From Pseudomonas sp. URMO17WK12:I2 (lineage in GTDB: Bacteria > Pseudomonadota > Gammaproteobacteria > Pseudomonadales > Pseudomonadaceae): 64,000 nucleotides of DNA. Made by a program: the position numbers and the translations under genes. The stretch is from NCBI RefSeq assembly GCF_003253735.1, contig NZ_QKYW01000001.1:1054001-1118000 (forward strand), written 5' to 3'. This document shows positions 54,989 through 63,493 of the stretch, piece by piece. The first letter of the stretch is position 1. Every line of letters starts with the position of its first letter. Under the pieces are notes generated by a model. The model did no database searches. It was not told the origin of the DNA and saw only the letters and a list, made by a program, of their open reading frames with translations.

Positions 54989-57064
54989 ATGAGCGAGCTG
55001 TCGACGGTTTCCGTTACCGACCTCAAGGGCGTCGGCGCGGCCCTGGCGGAAAAGCTCGCCAAGGTCGGCCTGGAAACCCTGCAGGACATCCTGTTTCACC
55101 TGCCTCTGCGCTACCAGGATCGCACCCGTATCGTGCCCATCGGCGCGTTGCGGCCCGGTCAGGATGCGGTGGTCGAGGGCACGGTTTCCGGCGCCGACGT
55201 GGTGATGGGCAAGCGCCGCAGCCTGCTGGTGCGCCTGAACGACGGCAGCGGCACGCTGAGCCTGCGTTTCTACCATTTCAGCAATGCCCAGAAAGAGGGC
55301 CTCAAGCGCGGCACCCAGGTGCGCTGCTACGGGGAGATCCGCCCTGGCTCGTCCGGCCTGGAAATCTATCATCCCGAATACCGCGTGCTGACCGGCGACG
55401 AGCCGCCATCAGTGGAACAGACCCTCACGCCGATCTATCCGACTACCGAAGGGCTGACCCAGCAGCGCCTGCGCCAGCTCAGCGAACAGGCGCTGGCCCG
55501 GCTCGGGCCCCACAGCCTACCCGACTGGTTGCCACGGGAGCTGGCCAAGGAATACCAACTGGCGCCGCTGGATCAGGCGATTCGCTACCTGCATCGTCCG
55601 CCGCCGGACGCCGATCTCGAAGAACTCGCCGAAGGCCGCCATTGGGCGCAACATCGCCTGGCCTTCGAAGAGTTGCTCACCCATCAGCTGTCGATGCAGC
55701 GCCTGCGCGAAAGCGCGCGGGCGCAGCAGGCGCCTGCGCTGCCGGTCGCGCGAAAGCTGCCGCAGCAGTTTCTCGACAACCTCGGCTTCAAGCCTACCGG
55801 CGCCCAGCAGCGGGTCGGTGCGGAGATCGCCTACGACCTGAGCCAGCACGAGCCGATGCTGCGCCTGGTACAGGGCGATGTCGGCGCCGGCAAGACGGTG
55901 GTGGCCGCCTTTGCGGCGCTGCAGGCCATCGAGGCCGGCTACCAGGTGGCGCTGATGGCGCCCACCGAGATCCTCGCCGAGCAACACTTCATCAACTTCA
56001 CCCGCTGGCTGCAGCCCTTGGGATTGGAAACCGCCTGGCTGGCCGGCAAACTCAAGGGCAAGGCGCGGGCGGCCGCCCTGGAACAGATCGCCGCCGGCGC
56101 ACCGATGGTGGTTGGCACCCACGCGCTGTTTCAGGATGAGGTGCGCTTTCGCAACCTGGCCCTGGCGATCATCGACGAACAGCATCGCTTCGGCGTGCAG
56201 CAGCGCCTGGCGCTGCGTCAGAAGGGTGTGGGCGGCCGGCTCAGCCCGCACCAGTTGATCATGACTGCCACGCCCATCCCGCGCACTCTGGCGATGAGCG
56301 CCTACGCCGACCTGGATACCTCGATTCTCGACGAACTGCCGCCCGGGCGTACGCCGGTAAACACCGTGCTGGTGGCCGACAGCCGCCGCTTCGAGGTGGT
56401 CGAACGGGTGCGCTCGGCCTGCAACGAAGGCCGCCAGGCCTACTGGGTCTGCACGCTGATCGAGGAATCCGAGGAGCTGACCTGCCAGGCGGCGGAAACC
56501 ACCTACGAGGACTTGTCGGCCGCGCTGGTCGGTCAGCGGGTCGGGCTGATCCACGGGCGCATGAAGCCAGCCGAAAAGGCCGCGGTGATGGATCAGTTCA
56601 AACAGGGTCATCTGCAACTGCTGGTGGCCACCACGGTGATCGAAGTGGGCGTCGACGTGCCCAATGCCAGCCTGATGATCATCGAGAACCCCGAACGCCT
56701 CGGCCTGGCCCAGTTGCACCAGCTGCGTGGCCGGGTCGGGCGGGGCAGCGCGGCCAGCCACTGCGTGCTGCTCTACCACCCGCCGCTGTCGCAGATCGGC
56801 CGCGAGCGACTGGGCATCATGCGCGAAACCTGTGACGGCTTCATCATTGCGGAGAAGGATCTGGAGTTGCGCGGGCCCGGCGAAATGCTCGGCACTCGAC
56901 AAACTGGCCTGTTGCAGTTCAAGGTAGCTGATCTGATGCGTGACGCCGACCTGCTTCCGGCGGTACGTGATGCCGCACAGGCCCTGCAGGAGCAGTGGCC
57001 GCAGCATGTCAGCCCGCTGCTGGAGCGCTGGCTGCGCCACGGGCAACAATATGGACAAGTGTGA
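54989..57064 (+). CDS. recG: ATP-dependent DNA helicase RecG
   Basis: A protein of 691 residues (E. coli 693). The N-terminal wedge domain holds an OB fold (VVEGTVSGADVVMGKRRSLL, LSLRFYHFSNAQ). The motor has Walker A QGDVGAGKTVVAAFAALQ, motif Ia APTEILAEQHFINF, DEQH box IIDEQHRFGVQQR and motif III MTATPIPRTLAMS. The second lobe shows GLIHGRMKPAEKAAVMDQFK, TTVIEVGVDVPNASLMII and QLHQLRGRVGRG. It reverses stalled replication forks and branch-migrates Holliday junctions. Confidence 0.97.
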   Translation: MSELSTVSVTDLKGVGAALAEKLAKVGLETLQDILFHLPLRYQDRTRIVPIGALRPGQDAVVEGTVSGADVVMGKRRSLLVRLNDGSGTLSLRFYHFSNAQKEGLKRGTQVRCYGEIRPGSSGLEIYHPEYRVLTGDEPPSVEQTLTPIYPTTEGLTQQRLRQLSEQALARLGPHSLPDWLPRELAKEYQLAPLDQAIRYLHRPPPDADLEELAEGRHWAQHRLAFEELLTHQLSMQRLRESARAQQAPALPVARKLPQQFLDNLGFKPTGAQQRVGAEIAYDLSQHEPMLRLVQGDVGAGKTVVAAFAALQAIEAGYQVALMAPTEILAEQHFINFTRWLQPLGLETAWLAGKLKGKARAAALEQIAAGAPMVVGTHALFQDEVRFRNLALAIIDEQHRFGVQQRLALRQKGVGGRLSPHQLIMTATPIPRTLAMSAYADLDTSILDELPPGRTPVNTVLVADSRRFEVVERVRSACNEGRQAYWVCTLIEESEELTCQAAETTYEDLSAALVGQRVGLIHGRMKPAEKAAVMDQFKQGHLQLLVATTVIEVGVDVPNASLMIIENPERLGLAQLHQLRGRVGRGSAASHCVLLYHPPLSQIGRERLGIMRETCDGFIIAEKDLELRGPGEMLGTRQTGLLQFKVADLMRDADLLPAVRDAAQALQEQWPQHVSPLLERWLRHGQQYGQV

Positions 57065-57159
57065 GCGAGACACATGACGATGATCGACTCGAACGGTTAC
57101 CTCGTCCGCTTGCTGGTTATACTTGGGAAGTTGCGCTCCCTTTGAAGACGGAATACGTC

Positions 57160-58563
57160 ATGACTGAACTAGCCATCGCCGACACCTCCCCCCTACCGCC
57201 CCATGTAATCCGTCAGCTGCTGGAGAAACTCGGTGTGACTTATCAGGCTCGCCACGACCAACCCGGCATACCGGCTGCCCAACGCGTGCAGACCGTGCTG
57301 CTCGAGGACGCCGTGGGCGCACTGCTGGTGCTGTTCCCGCAGAACCAGCTGCTCGATCTCAACCGGCTTGCCGAGCTGACCGGCCGCAAGCTTACAGCCG
57401 TCAAACCCGAGCGCCTGAAGCGCATGCTGGGCAAGCATGACCTGGCCATGCTGCCGGGCATCCCCGCCCTGACCAGTTCGCCCTGCCTGTACGACGAACG
57501 CCTGCTCGATGTGCCAAGCCTGTACATCCAGTCCGGCCAGCCCGGGGTATTGCTGGAGCTGGGTACCGAAGCCTTCAAGGGCCTGCTGGGCAAAGCCAGC
57601 GCAGCGCGTTTCGGCGAACCGGCGAGCAAGGTACGCCCCAACTTCAGCCGCCCCGAGGATGATCGCCAGGAGATCAGCCAGGCGGTGCAGGCATTCACTG
57701 CCCGACGCATTCAGCAGCGCCTCGAAGAAACCATCGAGATTCCACCGCTGGCCGAAACGGCGCAGAAGATCATCAAGCTGCGGGTCGACCCCAATGCCAC
57801 GGTCGACGACATCACCGGCGTGGTGGAGACCGACCCGGCGCTGGCCGCCCAGGTGGTCAGCTGGGCCGCCTCACCCTATTACGCGGCGCCGGGCAAGATC
57901 CGCTCGGTCGAAGACGCCATCGTGCGTGTGCTGGGCTTCGACCTGGTGGTCAATCTGGCGCTGGGCCTTGCCCTGGGCAAGACCCTCAGCCTGCCCAAGG
58001 ATCAGCCCCAGCAGGCTACGCCCTATTGGCAGCAGGCGATCTATACCGCCGCCGTCATCGAGGGTCTGACCCGCGCCATGCCGCGGGCGCAGCGCCCGGA
58101 AGTCGGCCTGACCTACCTGGCCGGACTGCTGCACAATTTCGGCAACCTGGTGCTGGCCCATGTCTTCCCGCCGCACTTCTCGCTGATCTGCCGGCATCTG
58201 GAGGTCAACCCGCACCTGCCGCACAGCTATATCGAGCAGCACCTGCTGGGCATCAGTCGTGAGCAGATCGGCTCCTGGCTGATGCGCTACTGGGACATGC
58301 CCGAGGAGCTGGCCGTCGCCCTGCGCTTCCAGCATGACCCCAGCTACAGCGGCAACCATGCCACCTACCCGAACCTGGTCTACCTGGCAGTCAGTCTGCT
58401 GCACAACCGCGGTATCGGTAACGGCCCTGCGCGCGAGATTCCGGCAAGCCTGCTGGACAACCTGGGGATCACCCGGGAAAAAGCCGAGGAAGCCCTGAGC
58501 AAGGTGCTGGCTGCCGAAGTCGCCTTACGCGACCTGGCCACCCAGTTCGGCTCACCGCAGTGA
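57160..58563 (+). CDS. YbaK-like plus HDOD domain fusion protein
   Basis: A protein of 467 residues. Residues about 10-155 look like a YbaK / aminoacyl-tRNA editing-like domain (VIRQLLEKLGVTYQARHDQP, LEDAVGALLVLFPQNQLLDL, LAELTGRKLTAVKPERLKRM, then GQPGVLLELGTEAFKGLLG). Residues about 190-400 form an HDOD domain (IEIPPLAETAQKIIKLRVDP, VVETDPALAAQVVSWAASPY, AIVRVLGFDLVVNLALGLAL, YLAGLLHNFGNLVLAHVFPP). HDOD modules act in signalling without the metal site of HD hydrolases. The start is the ATG at 57160 with GGA upstream; the frame is open back into recG. Homologues follow recG in pseudomonads; the role is unknown. Confidence 0.8.
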   Translation: MTELAIADTSPLPPHVIRQLLEKLGVTYQARHDQPGIPAAQRVQTVLLEDAVGALLVLFPQNQLLDLNRLAELTGRKLTAVKPERLKRMLGKHDLAMLPGIPALTSSPCLYDERLLDVPSLYIQSGQPGVLLELGTEAFKGLLGKASAARFGEPASKVRPNFSRPEDDRQEISQAVQAFTARRIQQRLEETIEIPPLAETAQKIIKLRVDPNATVDDITGVVETDPALAAQVVSWAASPYYAAPGKIRSVEDAIVRVLGFDLVVNLALGLALGKTLSLPKDQPQQATPYWQQAIYTAAVIEGLTRAMPRAQRPEVGLTYLAGLLHNFGNLVLAHVFPPHFSLICRHLEVNPHLPHSYIEQHLLGISREQIGSWLMRYWDMPEELAVALRFQHDPSYSGNHATYPNLVYLAVSLLHNRGIGNGPAREIPASLLDNLGITREKAEEALSKVLAAEVALRDLATQFGSPQ

Positions 58564-58572
58564 CCCACCTCC

Positions 58573-58598
58573 GTGGCCCGCAAGTGCAAGCGGGCCAC
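58573..58598. terminator. Hairpin between two convergent genes
   Basis: GTGGCCCGC-AAGTGCAA-GCGGGCCAC, a perfect 9-bp stem located between the stops of the YbaK-HDOD gene and the SCP2-like gene. No T tract on either strand; called from position and strength. Confidence 0.55.
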
Positions 58599-58608
58599 GG
58601 CAATGGGT

Positions 58609-59001
58609 TCAGGCCGCCTTCTTGTCGGCCTTGCGCTTCCTGGGCCGCAGGTACTTGGTCAGGCCCTGGAACCAGATGACCAGAGCCGGATTGCCCTGAA
58701 TCTGGATGTCCTTGTTCTGGATACCCTGCATGAACGCCAACTGCTTGTTCTGGGCGGTCAGCGTGGCGTAGCCGTAGGCACCATCCTTGAAACCGATGGC
58801 GAAGGCCGGCTCGCTGGCGATGCCGCGTTTGCTGGTGATGCGCTGGTTGTCGACGATGAAGTGACGGGCAACCTTGCCGTCCAGGGTGTGCAACTGGAAT
58901 ACCAGGTCGCGACCTTCGAGTTGCTGGCGGAACGCCGGATTGTCACGGCTGGCCTTGGCCATCAGCCGGCCCAGCATCCACAGAAGAAAACGAAATTTCA
59001 T
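58609..59001 (-). CDS. Small SCP2-like protein
   Basis: A protein of 130 residues starting MKFRFLLWMLGRLMAKASRD. The stretch FRQQLEGRDLVFQLHTLDGK, VARHFIVDNQRITSKRG, then AFAIGFKDGAYGYATLTAQN and KDIQIQGNPALVIWFQGLTK resembles SCP-2 sterol-transfer domains (beta strands followed by a helix that closes a lipid cavity). The C-terminus is basic (YLRPRKRKADKK). The ligand is unknown. A longer open frame upstream is not used. Confidence 0.6.
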   Translation of the reverse strand: MKFRFLLWMLGRLMAKASRDNPAFRQQLEGRDLVFQLHTLDGKVARHFIVDNQRITSKRGIASEPAFAIGFKDGAYGYATLTAQNKQLAFMQGIQNKDIQIQGNPALVIWFQGLTKYLRPRKRKADKKAA

Positions 59002-59098
59002 GGCATGGCCTGTTCGCGCGAGTGAGAGAGCCACGCATTGTAACGACCCGCCCCGAGCCTGACAGCTGGGCGTGATGGACGTGCTGGCGGGTAGTGAA

Positions 59099-59160
59099 GG
59101 TCTGCTGGGATCTCAGCGCCGCGGCACAGCCAGTGCTTGCGCTGAAACCTCAGCAGACCC
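59099..59160. repeat. Imperfect long hairpin 1 near the HU gene
   Basis: Arms 59099-59119 and 59140-59160 match at 18 of 21 positions (GGTCTGCTG...CAGCGC against its reverse), with a 20-base loop. It lies directly beside hairpin 2. Confidence 0.7.
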
Positions 59161-59161
59161 T

Positions 59162-59212
59162 AGGGTCTGTTCCCGTTTCACGCATGGCCGCGCTGAAACG
59201 GGAATAGACCCT
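59162..59212. repeat. Long hairpin 2 just after the HU gene
   Basis: Left arm AGGGTCTGTTCCCGTTTCA and a right arm reading TGAAACGGGAATAGACCCT pair at 18 of 19 positions, the loop including a further GC-rich CGC/GCG pairing. The hairpin begins five bases beyond the HU stop codon in the direction of HU transcription. Similar AGGGTCTGTTCCCGTTTC palindromes seem familiar between Pseudomonas genes. Confidence 0.7.
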
Positions 59213-59217
59213 CGAAC

Positions 59218-59490
59218 TCAGTTGATCGAGTCCTTGAGGGCCTTGCCCGGCTTGAAGGCGACGGTGTTGCTGGCCTTGATCTTTACCGGCTGCCCGGTTT
59301 GCGGGTTCTTGCCGGTACGGGCACCACGATGGCGCTGCACGAAGGTACCGAAGCCGACCAGCGTGACGCTGTCCTTGCGGTTCAGTGCCCCGGTGATTTC
59401 TTCGAGAACGGCGTTGAGTACACGATTGGCTTGATCCTTGGTCAGATCAGCTTTTTCCGCGATAGCGGCGGCGAGTTCCGGTTTACGCAT
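59218..59490 (-). CDS. hupA: HU family DNA-binding protein
   Basis: A protein of 90 residues starting MRKPELAAAIAEKADLTKDQ, with GAGG five bases upstream. It has the HU core VTLVGFGTFVQRHRGARTGK followed by NPQTGQPVKIKASNTVAFKP, whose proline inserts into DNA. It compacts and bends the chromosome. Next to the rubredoxin genes this is the copy usually named hupA in Pseudomonas; paralogue naming is from recalled context only. Confidence 0.95.
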   Translation of the reverse strand: MRKPELAAAIAEKADLTKDQANRVLNAVLEEITGALNRKDSVTLVGFGTFVQRHRGARTGKNPQTGQPVKIKASNTVAFKPGKALKDSIN

Positions 59491-59658
59491 GATTGCCTCA
59501 TTTACGGTTTGTTGTTGTTGTGTTCCGCGCCCTGGCGCCAATGCGCGCCGACAGCTCTACGCTGCGGCCAGGCTTGGGGAGAATGGCATGCTCTGGGGGG
59601 CTTCGCCAGCCCTGCACAGGGCTAAATCGGCCATTTTGTCGTGCAGGCGACAGATCGC

Positions 59659-60810
59659 CTAGGCCAGCAGGGCCGGCAGCTGACGGTTGAGCGCCAGCCG
59701 CTCCTGCACCGCAGAACCGGTCAGCGCGTAGCCCAGCAGGGCGCCAGCGGCGTCGTGGCACAGCGCGCGGATATCGGCGCCACTGCCTTCGACCGTCCAT
59801 TGTCCCTCGCTGCCAAGCGGCGGCGGTGACACCACCAGCGGGCAGGCCGGGGTCTTCACGGTAACCGGCATGGCGCCATAGGCCACCTCGCTCGGCGTGC
59901 CGGCCAGGGTCTTGGCCAACGCCCGGGCACAGGCCATAAGCGGCATCACGTAAAGCAGGTTGAGGCCGTCGACTTCGGCGCAATCGCCCAGGGCGTAGAT
60001 ATGCCCATGGGAGGTGCGCAGCAGGCGGTCGACCACCACGCCACGGTTCACCGCCAGGCCGGCTGCGGCCGCAAGCTCGGTACGCGGGCGCAGGCCGACG
60101 GCCGAGATCACCGCATCGCAGGCAAGCGCCTGGCCATCCGACAGGTGCGCCTGCAGCCCGCCGGCCTCGGCTTGCTGCAGGCGGCTCACCACCGGACCAA
60201 GGTGAAAGCGCACACCCAGCGCTTCCAGGCCGCCCTGCACCGCCGCGGCGGCCTGGGCCGGCAGCAGCGCGGGCATCAGTTGCTCGCAGGGCGCCACCAG
60301 ATCGACTTCATAGCCGCCCAGTGACAGGTCATTGGCGAACTCGCAACCAATCAACCCGGCACCGAGAATCAGCACCTTGCGCTTGCCCTCGACGGCCTGG
60401 CGAAACCGCCCATAGCCCTGCAGGTCATTGACCGTGAACAGCTGATCCGCCGCATCGCCCTCGATGGGCACGCTGAGCACCTCGGCACCCCAGGCCAGCA
60501 CCAGGTCGCGATAGGCCACCGCCTCCTCGCCGATCCACAGACGACGATGACCGGGGTCGATGCCGGTGACCCGGGTGTGCGTCCACACCTGGGCATCGAG
60601 CTGCTCGGCCATGGCGCCGGGCTCGGCCATGCTCAAGCCGTCGGCATCCTTGTTCTTGCCAAAGCCGGTGGACAGCATCGGTTTGGAATACGAGCGACCG
60701 TCGTCGGTGGTGATCATCAGCAACGGCGTTTCGCTGTCCAGCTTGCGAAACTCGCGGGCCAGGTTGTAGCCGGCCAGGCCGGTGCCGATGATGACGACGG
60801 GATCACTCAT
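59659..60810 (-). CDS. rubB: Rubredoxin--NAD+ reductase
   Basis: A protein of 383 residues, an FAD flavoprotein that passes electrons from NADH to rubredoxin. Features are the N-terminal FAD loop [20 protein letters not shown], the NAD loop [39 protein letters not shown] and the second FAD contact [25 protein letters not shown] lies before the ATG. It follows rubredoxin (38 bp gap) and precedes HU on the same strand. The pair serves alkane hydroxylases or oxidative-stress reductases; no such oxygenase is adjacent, although a di-iron membrane hydroxylase lies at 2790 at the far end of the window. Confidence 0.94.
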   Translation of the reverse strand: MSDPVVIIGTGLAGYNLAREFRKLDSETPLLMITTDDGRSYSKPMLSTGFGKNKDADGLSMAEPGAMAEQLDAQVWTHTRVTGIDPGHRRLWIGEEAVAYRDLVLAWGAEVLSVPIEGDAADQLFTVNDLQGYGRFRQAVEGKRKVLILGAGLIGCEFANDLSLGGYEVDLVAPCEQLMPALLPAQAAAAVQGGLEALGVRFHLGPVVSRLQQAEAGGLQAHLSDGQALACDAVISAVGLRPRTELAAAAGLAVNRGVVVDRLLRTSHGHIYALGDCAEVDGLNLLYVMPLMACARALAKTLAGTPSEVAYGAMPVTVKTPACPLVVSPPPLGSEGQWTVEGSGADIRALCHDAAGALLGYALTGSAVQERLALNRQLPALLA

Positions 60811-60848
60811 TGCTTGCTCCTGTTACCACGATTGAGGTGCGTGCCGAC

Positions 60849-61016
60849 TTAGTTGATTTCGATCATCTCGAAATCCATCTTGCCCACGCCACAGTCGGGG
60901 CACAGCCAATCCTCCGGCACATCTTCCCAGCGGGTGCCCGGCACGATGCCGTCGTCAGGCCAGCCTTCGCGCTCGTCATAGATCAGTCCGCAGACCACAC
61001 ATTGCCACTTCTTCAT
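60849..61016 (-). CDS. rubA: Rubredoxin
   Basis: A protein of 55 residues, beginning [20 protein letters not shown] and ending in [19 protein letters not shown]. Both Cys pairs that bind the single iron are present (CVVCG and CPDCG), as are the aromatic residues of the core (Y13, W34, W39 region). The ribosome site GGAG is seven bases before the ATG. P. aeruginosa has two rubredoxin genes here; this window shows only one. Confidence 0.95.
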   Translation of the reverse strand: MKKWQCVVCGLIYDEREGWPDDGIVPGTRWEDVPEDWLCPDCGVGKMDFEMIEIN

Positions 61017-61160
61017 ACAGGCTCTCCGGCGCTACTCACGGTCATTGCGCGGGCAAGCTACCGCAAATGTCGCCCTATCGCCAAGCGGGCGCGACGAATG
61101 CCAGAGGGCCCGCAACGCCCATGGTAGACTCCGCGCTCTGCCCCATCGTGAACCTGCACC

Positions 61161-61703
61161 GTGCCCTGCCCTGCCTCCCAGACACCCGACTGGCTCACCC
61201 GCGACCTGCTGCCAAGCGTGCCCTCGCCCGGCGTTTGCGACTGGCTGTTCAACGAACAATCCCTCACCCGGCGGCTGACCGAGCTATCGAACGGCGGCTT
61301 CAGCGTCATCCCGTTGCGCGAAGGCTGGCTGGCCCTGCGTGACGACGAATGCGCCGCCCTGGACGTGCCGGCGGGCAGTCCTGGCTGGGTGCGCGAGGTC
61401 TACCTGCGCGGTAACGGCCAGCCCTGGGTATTCGCCCGTAGCGTAGCCGCCCGGCAGGCGCTGCAAGGCTCGGGTCTGGATCTTCAGCAACTGGGCAGTC
61501 GCTCCCTGGGCGAGTTGCTGTTCAGTGACCAGGCCTTTACCCGGGGCGAACTGCAGGCCTGCCGCTATCCGGCGACCTGGCTGCCGGCAGAGGTACGGGA
61601 AAACGCGTTGTGGGCGCGGCGCTCGTGCTTTCGTCGCGGCGAGCTGGCGGTATTGGTCGCCGAAGTGTTCCTGCCGGCGTTCTGGCCCGTAGCGAGCCGC
61701 TGA
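61161..61703 (+). CDS. ubiC: Chorismate--pyruvate lyase
   Basis: A protein of 180 residues starting at GTG. It splits chorismate to 4-hydroxybenzoate and pyruvate, the first committed step of ubiquinone synthesis. Typical parts are [60 protein letters not shown] and the C-terminal [20 protein letters not shown] with the conserved Glu. The order ubiC-ubiA is as in E. coli. It is divergent from rubredoxin. Confidence 0.94.
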   Translation: MPCPASQTPDWLTRDLLPSVPSPGVCDWLFNEQSLTRRLTELSNGGFSVIPLREGWLALRDDECAALDVPAGSPGWVREVYLRGNGQPWVFARSVAARQALQGSGLDLQQLGSRSLGELLFSDQAFTRGELQACRYPATWLPAEVRENALWARRSCFRRGELAVLVAEVFLPAFWPVASR

Positions 61704-61758
61704 CCCGCCGCCGGCGCGGCGCCGTATAATCCGCGCATCGCGCCAGGAGAACCACCCG

Positions 61759-62649
61759 ATGTACATCCGCATGCTGCAATCGCTCAATCGCCTGCACCCC
61801 CGCACCTGGGATTTCCTGCAGCTGATGCGCATGGACAAGCCGATCGGCATCTACCTGCTGCTGTGGCCGACGCTGTGGGCGCTGTGGATTGCCGCCGAAG
61901 GCGTGCCGAGCATCAAGAACCTGGTGATCTTCGTGATCGGTGTGGTGCTGATGCGCGCCGCCGGCTGCGTGATCAACGACTATGCCGACCGTAACTTCGA
62001 TGGCCACGTCAGCCGTACCCAGTTGCGCCCGCTGGCCAGCGGCAAGGTCAGCGCGCGGGAGGCACTGATTCTCTTCGCCGTGCTAGTGACCCTCAGTTTC
62101 GCCCTGGTGCTGCTGACCAACGCCACCACCGTGTGGCTGTCGTTCGGCGCCCTGGCCGTGGCGGCGCTGTACCCGTTCATGAAGCGCTACACCTATTACC
62201 CCCAGGTGGTACTCGGCACGGCGTTCTCCTGGGGCATGCCGATGGCCTTCACCGCCGAGACCGGCGAGCTGCCGGCGGCGGCCTGGCTGCTGCTGCTGGC
62301 CAACGTGATCTGGACCGTGGCCTACGACACCTACTACGCCATGGCCGACCGCGAGGACGACCTGAAGATCGGCGTGAAGTCCACGGCGATCCTGTTCGGC
62401 GATGCCGACCGGGTGATCATCTTCGGCCTGCAGGGCCTGGCCCTGCTGTGCCTGCTGCTGGCCGGTGGGCGTTTCGAGCTGGGCCTGTACTTCTACCTCG
62501 GCCTGCTGGTGGCCGCCGGCTGCTTCGCCTGGGAGTTCCACATGACCCGCCAGCGCGAGCCGATGGTCTGCTTCCGCGCCTTCCTGCACAACCACTGGGC
62601 CGGGCTGGCGATCTTCGTCGGCATCGTGCTGGATTACGCGTTGCGCTAA
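61759..62649 (+). CDS. ubiA: 4-Hydroxybenzoate polyprenyltransferase
   Basis: A protein of 296 residues with about eight to nine membrane helices. It attaches the polyprenyl chain to 4-hydroxybenzoate in ubiquinone synthesis. Both Asp-rich Mg-diphosphate motifs are present: [20 protein letters not shown] (NDxxDxxxD) and [20 protein letters not shown]. It opens [20 protein letters not shown] after a short cytoplasmic start. A CAGGAGA ribosome site precedes the ATG. It lies 55 bp after ubiC. Confidence 0.97.
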   Translation: MYIRMLQSLNRLHPRTWDFLQLMRMDKPIGIYLLLWPTLWALWIAAEGVPSIKNLVIFVIGVVLMRAAGCVINDYADRNFDGHVSRTQLRPLASGKVSAREALILFAVLVTLSFALVLLTNATTVWLSFGALAVAALYPFMKRYTYYPQVVLGTAFSWGMPMAFTAETGELPAAAWLLLLANVIWTVAYDTYYAMADREDDLKIGVKSTAILFGDADRVIIFGLQGLALLCLLLAGGRFELGLYFYLGLLVAAGCFAWEFHMTRQREPMVCFRAFLHNHWAGLAIFVGIVLDYALR

Positions 62650-62680
62650 GAATCGCGGTTCGAAGAGGCATGCCGCACAG

Positions 62681-62698
62681 CTGTCATATCGCTGCAAT
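62681..62698 (+). promoter_or_regulatory. Pho box ahead of phoB
   Basis: CTGTCAT-ATCG-CTGCAAT matches the PhoB site pattern of two 7-bp repeats four bases apart. An A/T-rich TATCTAAT element 8 to 15 bases downstream is a plausible -10, so phoB would be autoregulated by phosphate limitation, as known in E. coli and P. aeruginosa. Confidence 0.85.
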
Positions 62699-62751
62699 AA
62701 TTCCGTTATCTAATGCGCCGCATGACAGTTGAATGAACCGAGGCTCAACCC

Positions 62752-63441
62752 ATGGTTGGCAAGAACATCCTGATCGTCGATGACGAAGCACCGATCCGCG
62801 AAATGATCGTGGTGGCGCTGGAAATGGCCGGGTACGAGTGCCTGGAAGCGGAAAATACCGGGCAGGCCCACGCGATCATCGTCGACCGCAAACCCGACCT
62901 GATCCTGCTCGACTGGATGCTGCCCGGCACCTCCGGCATCGAGCTGGCCCGGCGCCTGAAACGTGACGAGCTGACCGGCGACATCCCGATCATCATGCTC
63001 ACCGCCAAGGGCGAAGAGGACAACAAGATCCAGGGCCTGGAAGTCGGCGCCGACGACTACATCACCAAGCCGTTCTCGCCGCGCGAGCTGGTTGCCCGCC
63101 TCAAGGCCGTGCTGCGCCGCGCCGGCCCCAGCGACAGCGAAGGGCCGATCGAAGTGGGCGGCCTGCTGCTCGATCCGATCAGCCACCGCGTGACCATCGA
63201 CGGCAAGCCCGCCGAAATGGGCCCCACCGAATACCGCCTGCTGCAGTTCTTCATGACCCATCAGGAACGCGCCTATACTCGCGGCCAACTGCTCGACCAG
63301 GTGTGGGGCGGCAACGTGTATGTCGAGGAGCGCACCGTCGATGTGCACATCCGCCGCCTGCGCAAGGCGCTGGGCGAGGCCTATGAAAATCTGGTGCAGA
63401 CGGTACGCGGCACCGGGTATCGTTTCTCTACCAAGGGCTGA
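62752..63441 (+). CDS. phoB: Phosphate regulon response regulator PhoB
   Basis: A protein of 229 residues (E. coli 229). The receiver holds [20 protein letters not shown], phospho-Asp in [35 protein letters not shown] and [20 protein letters not shown]. The OmpR-type winged helix follows ([50 protein letters not shown]). It activates Pho-box promoters when phosphate is low. It has its own Pho box and precedes phoR by 52 bp. Confidence 0.98.
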   Translation: MVGKNILIVDDEAPIREMIVVALEMAGYECLEAENTGQAHAIIVDRKPDLILLDWMLPGTSGIELARRLKRDELTGDIPIIMLTAKGEEDNKIQGLEVGADDYITKPFSPRELVARLKAVLRRAGPSDSEGPIEVGGLLLDPISHRVTIDGKPAEMGPTEYRLLQFFMTHQERAYTRGQLLDQVWGGNVYVEERTVDVHIRRLRKALGEAYENLVQTVRGTGYRFSTKG

Positions 63442-63493
63442 GCCATAGCCTGCACCTCACCATGACAGGGATCGGCTGGCGGATGAGCGAAAC

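Noticed and set aside
59608..59623. Short palindrome AGCCCTG-CA-CAGGGCT between rubredoxin reductase and HU.
   Set aside because: The loop is too short for a good hairpin and no T tract follows, so it is not called as a terminator.
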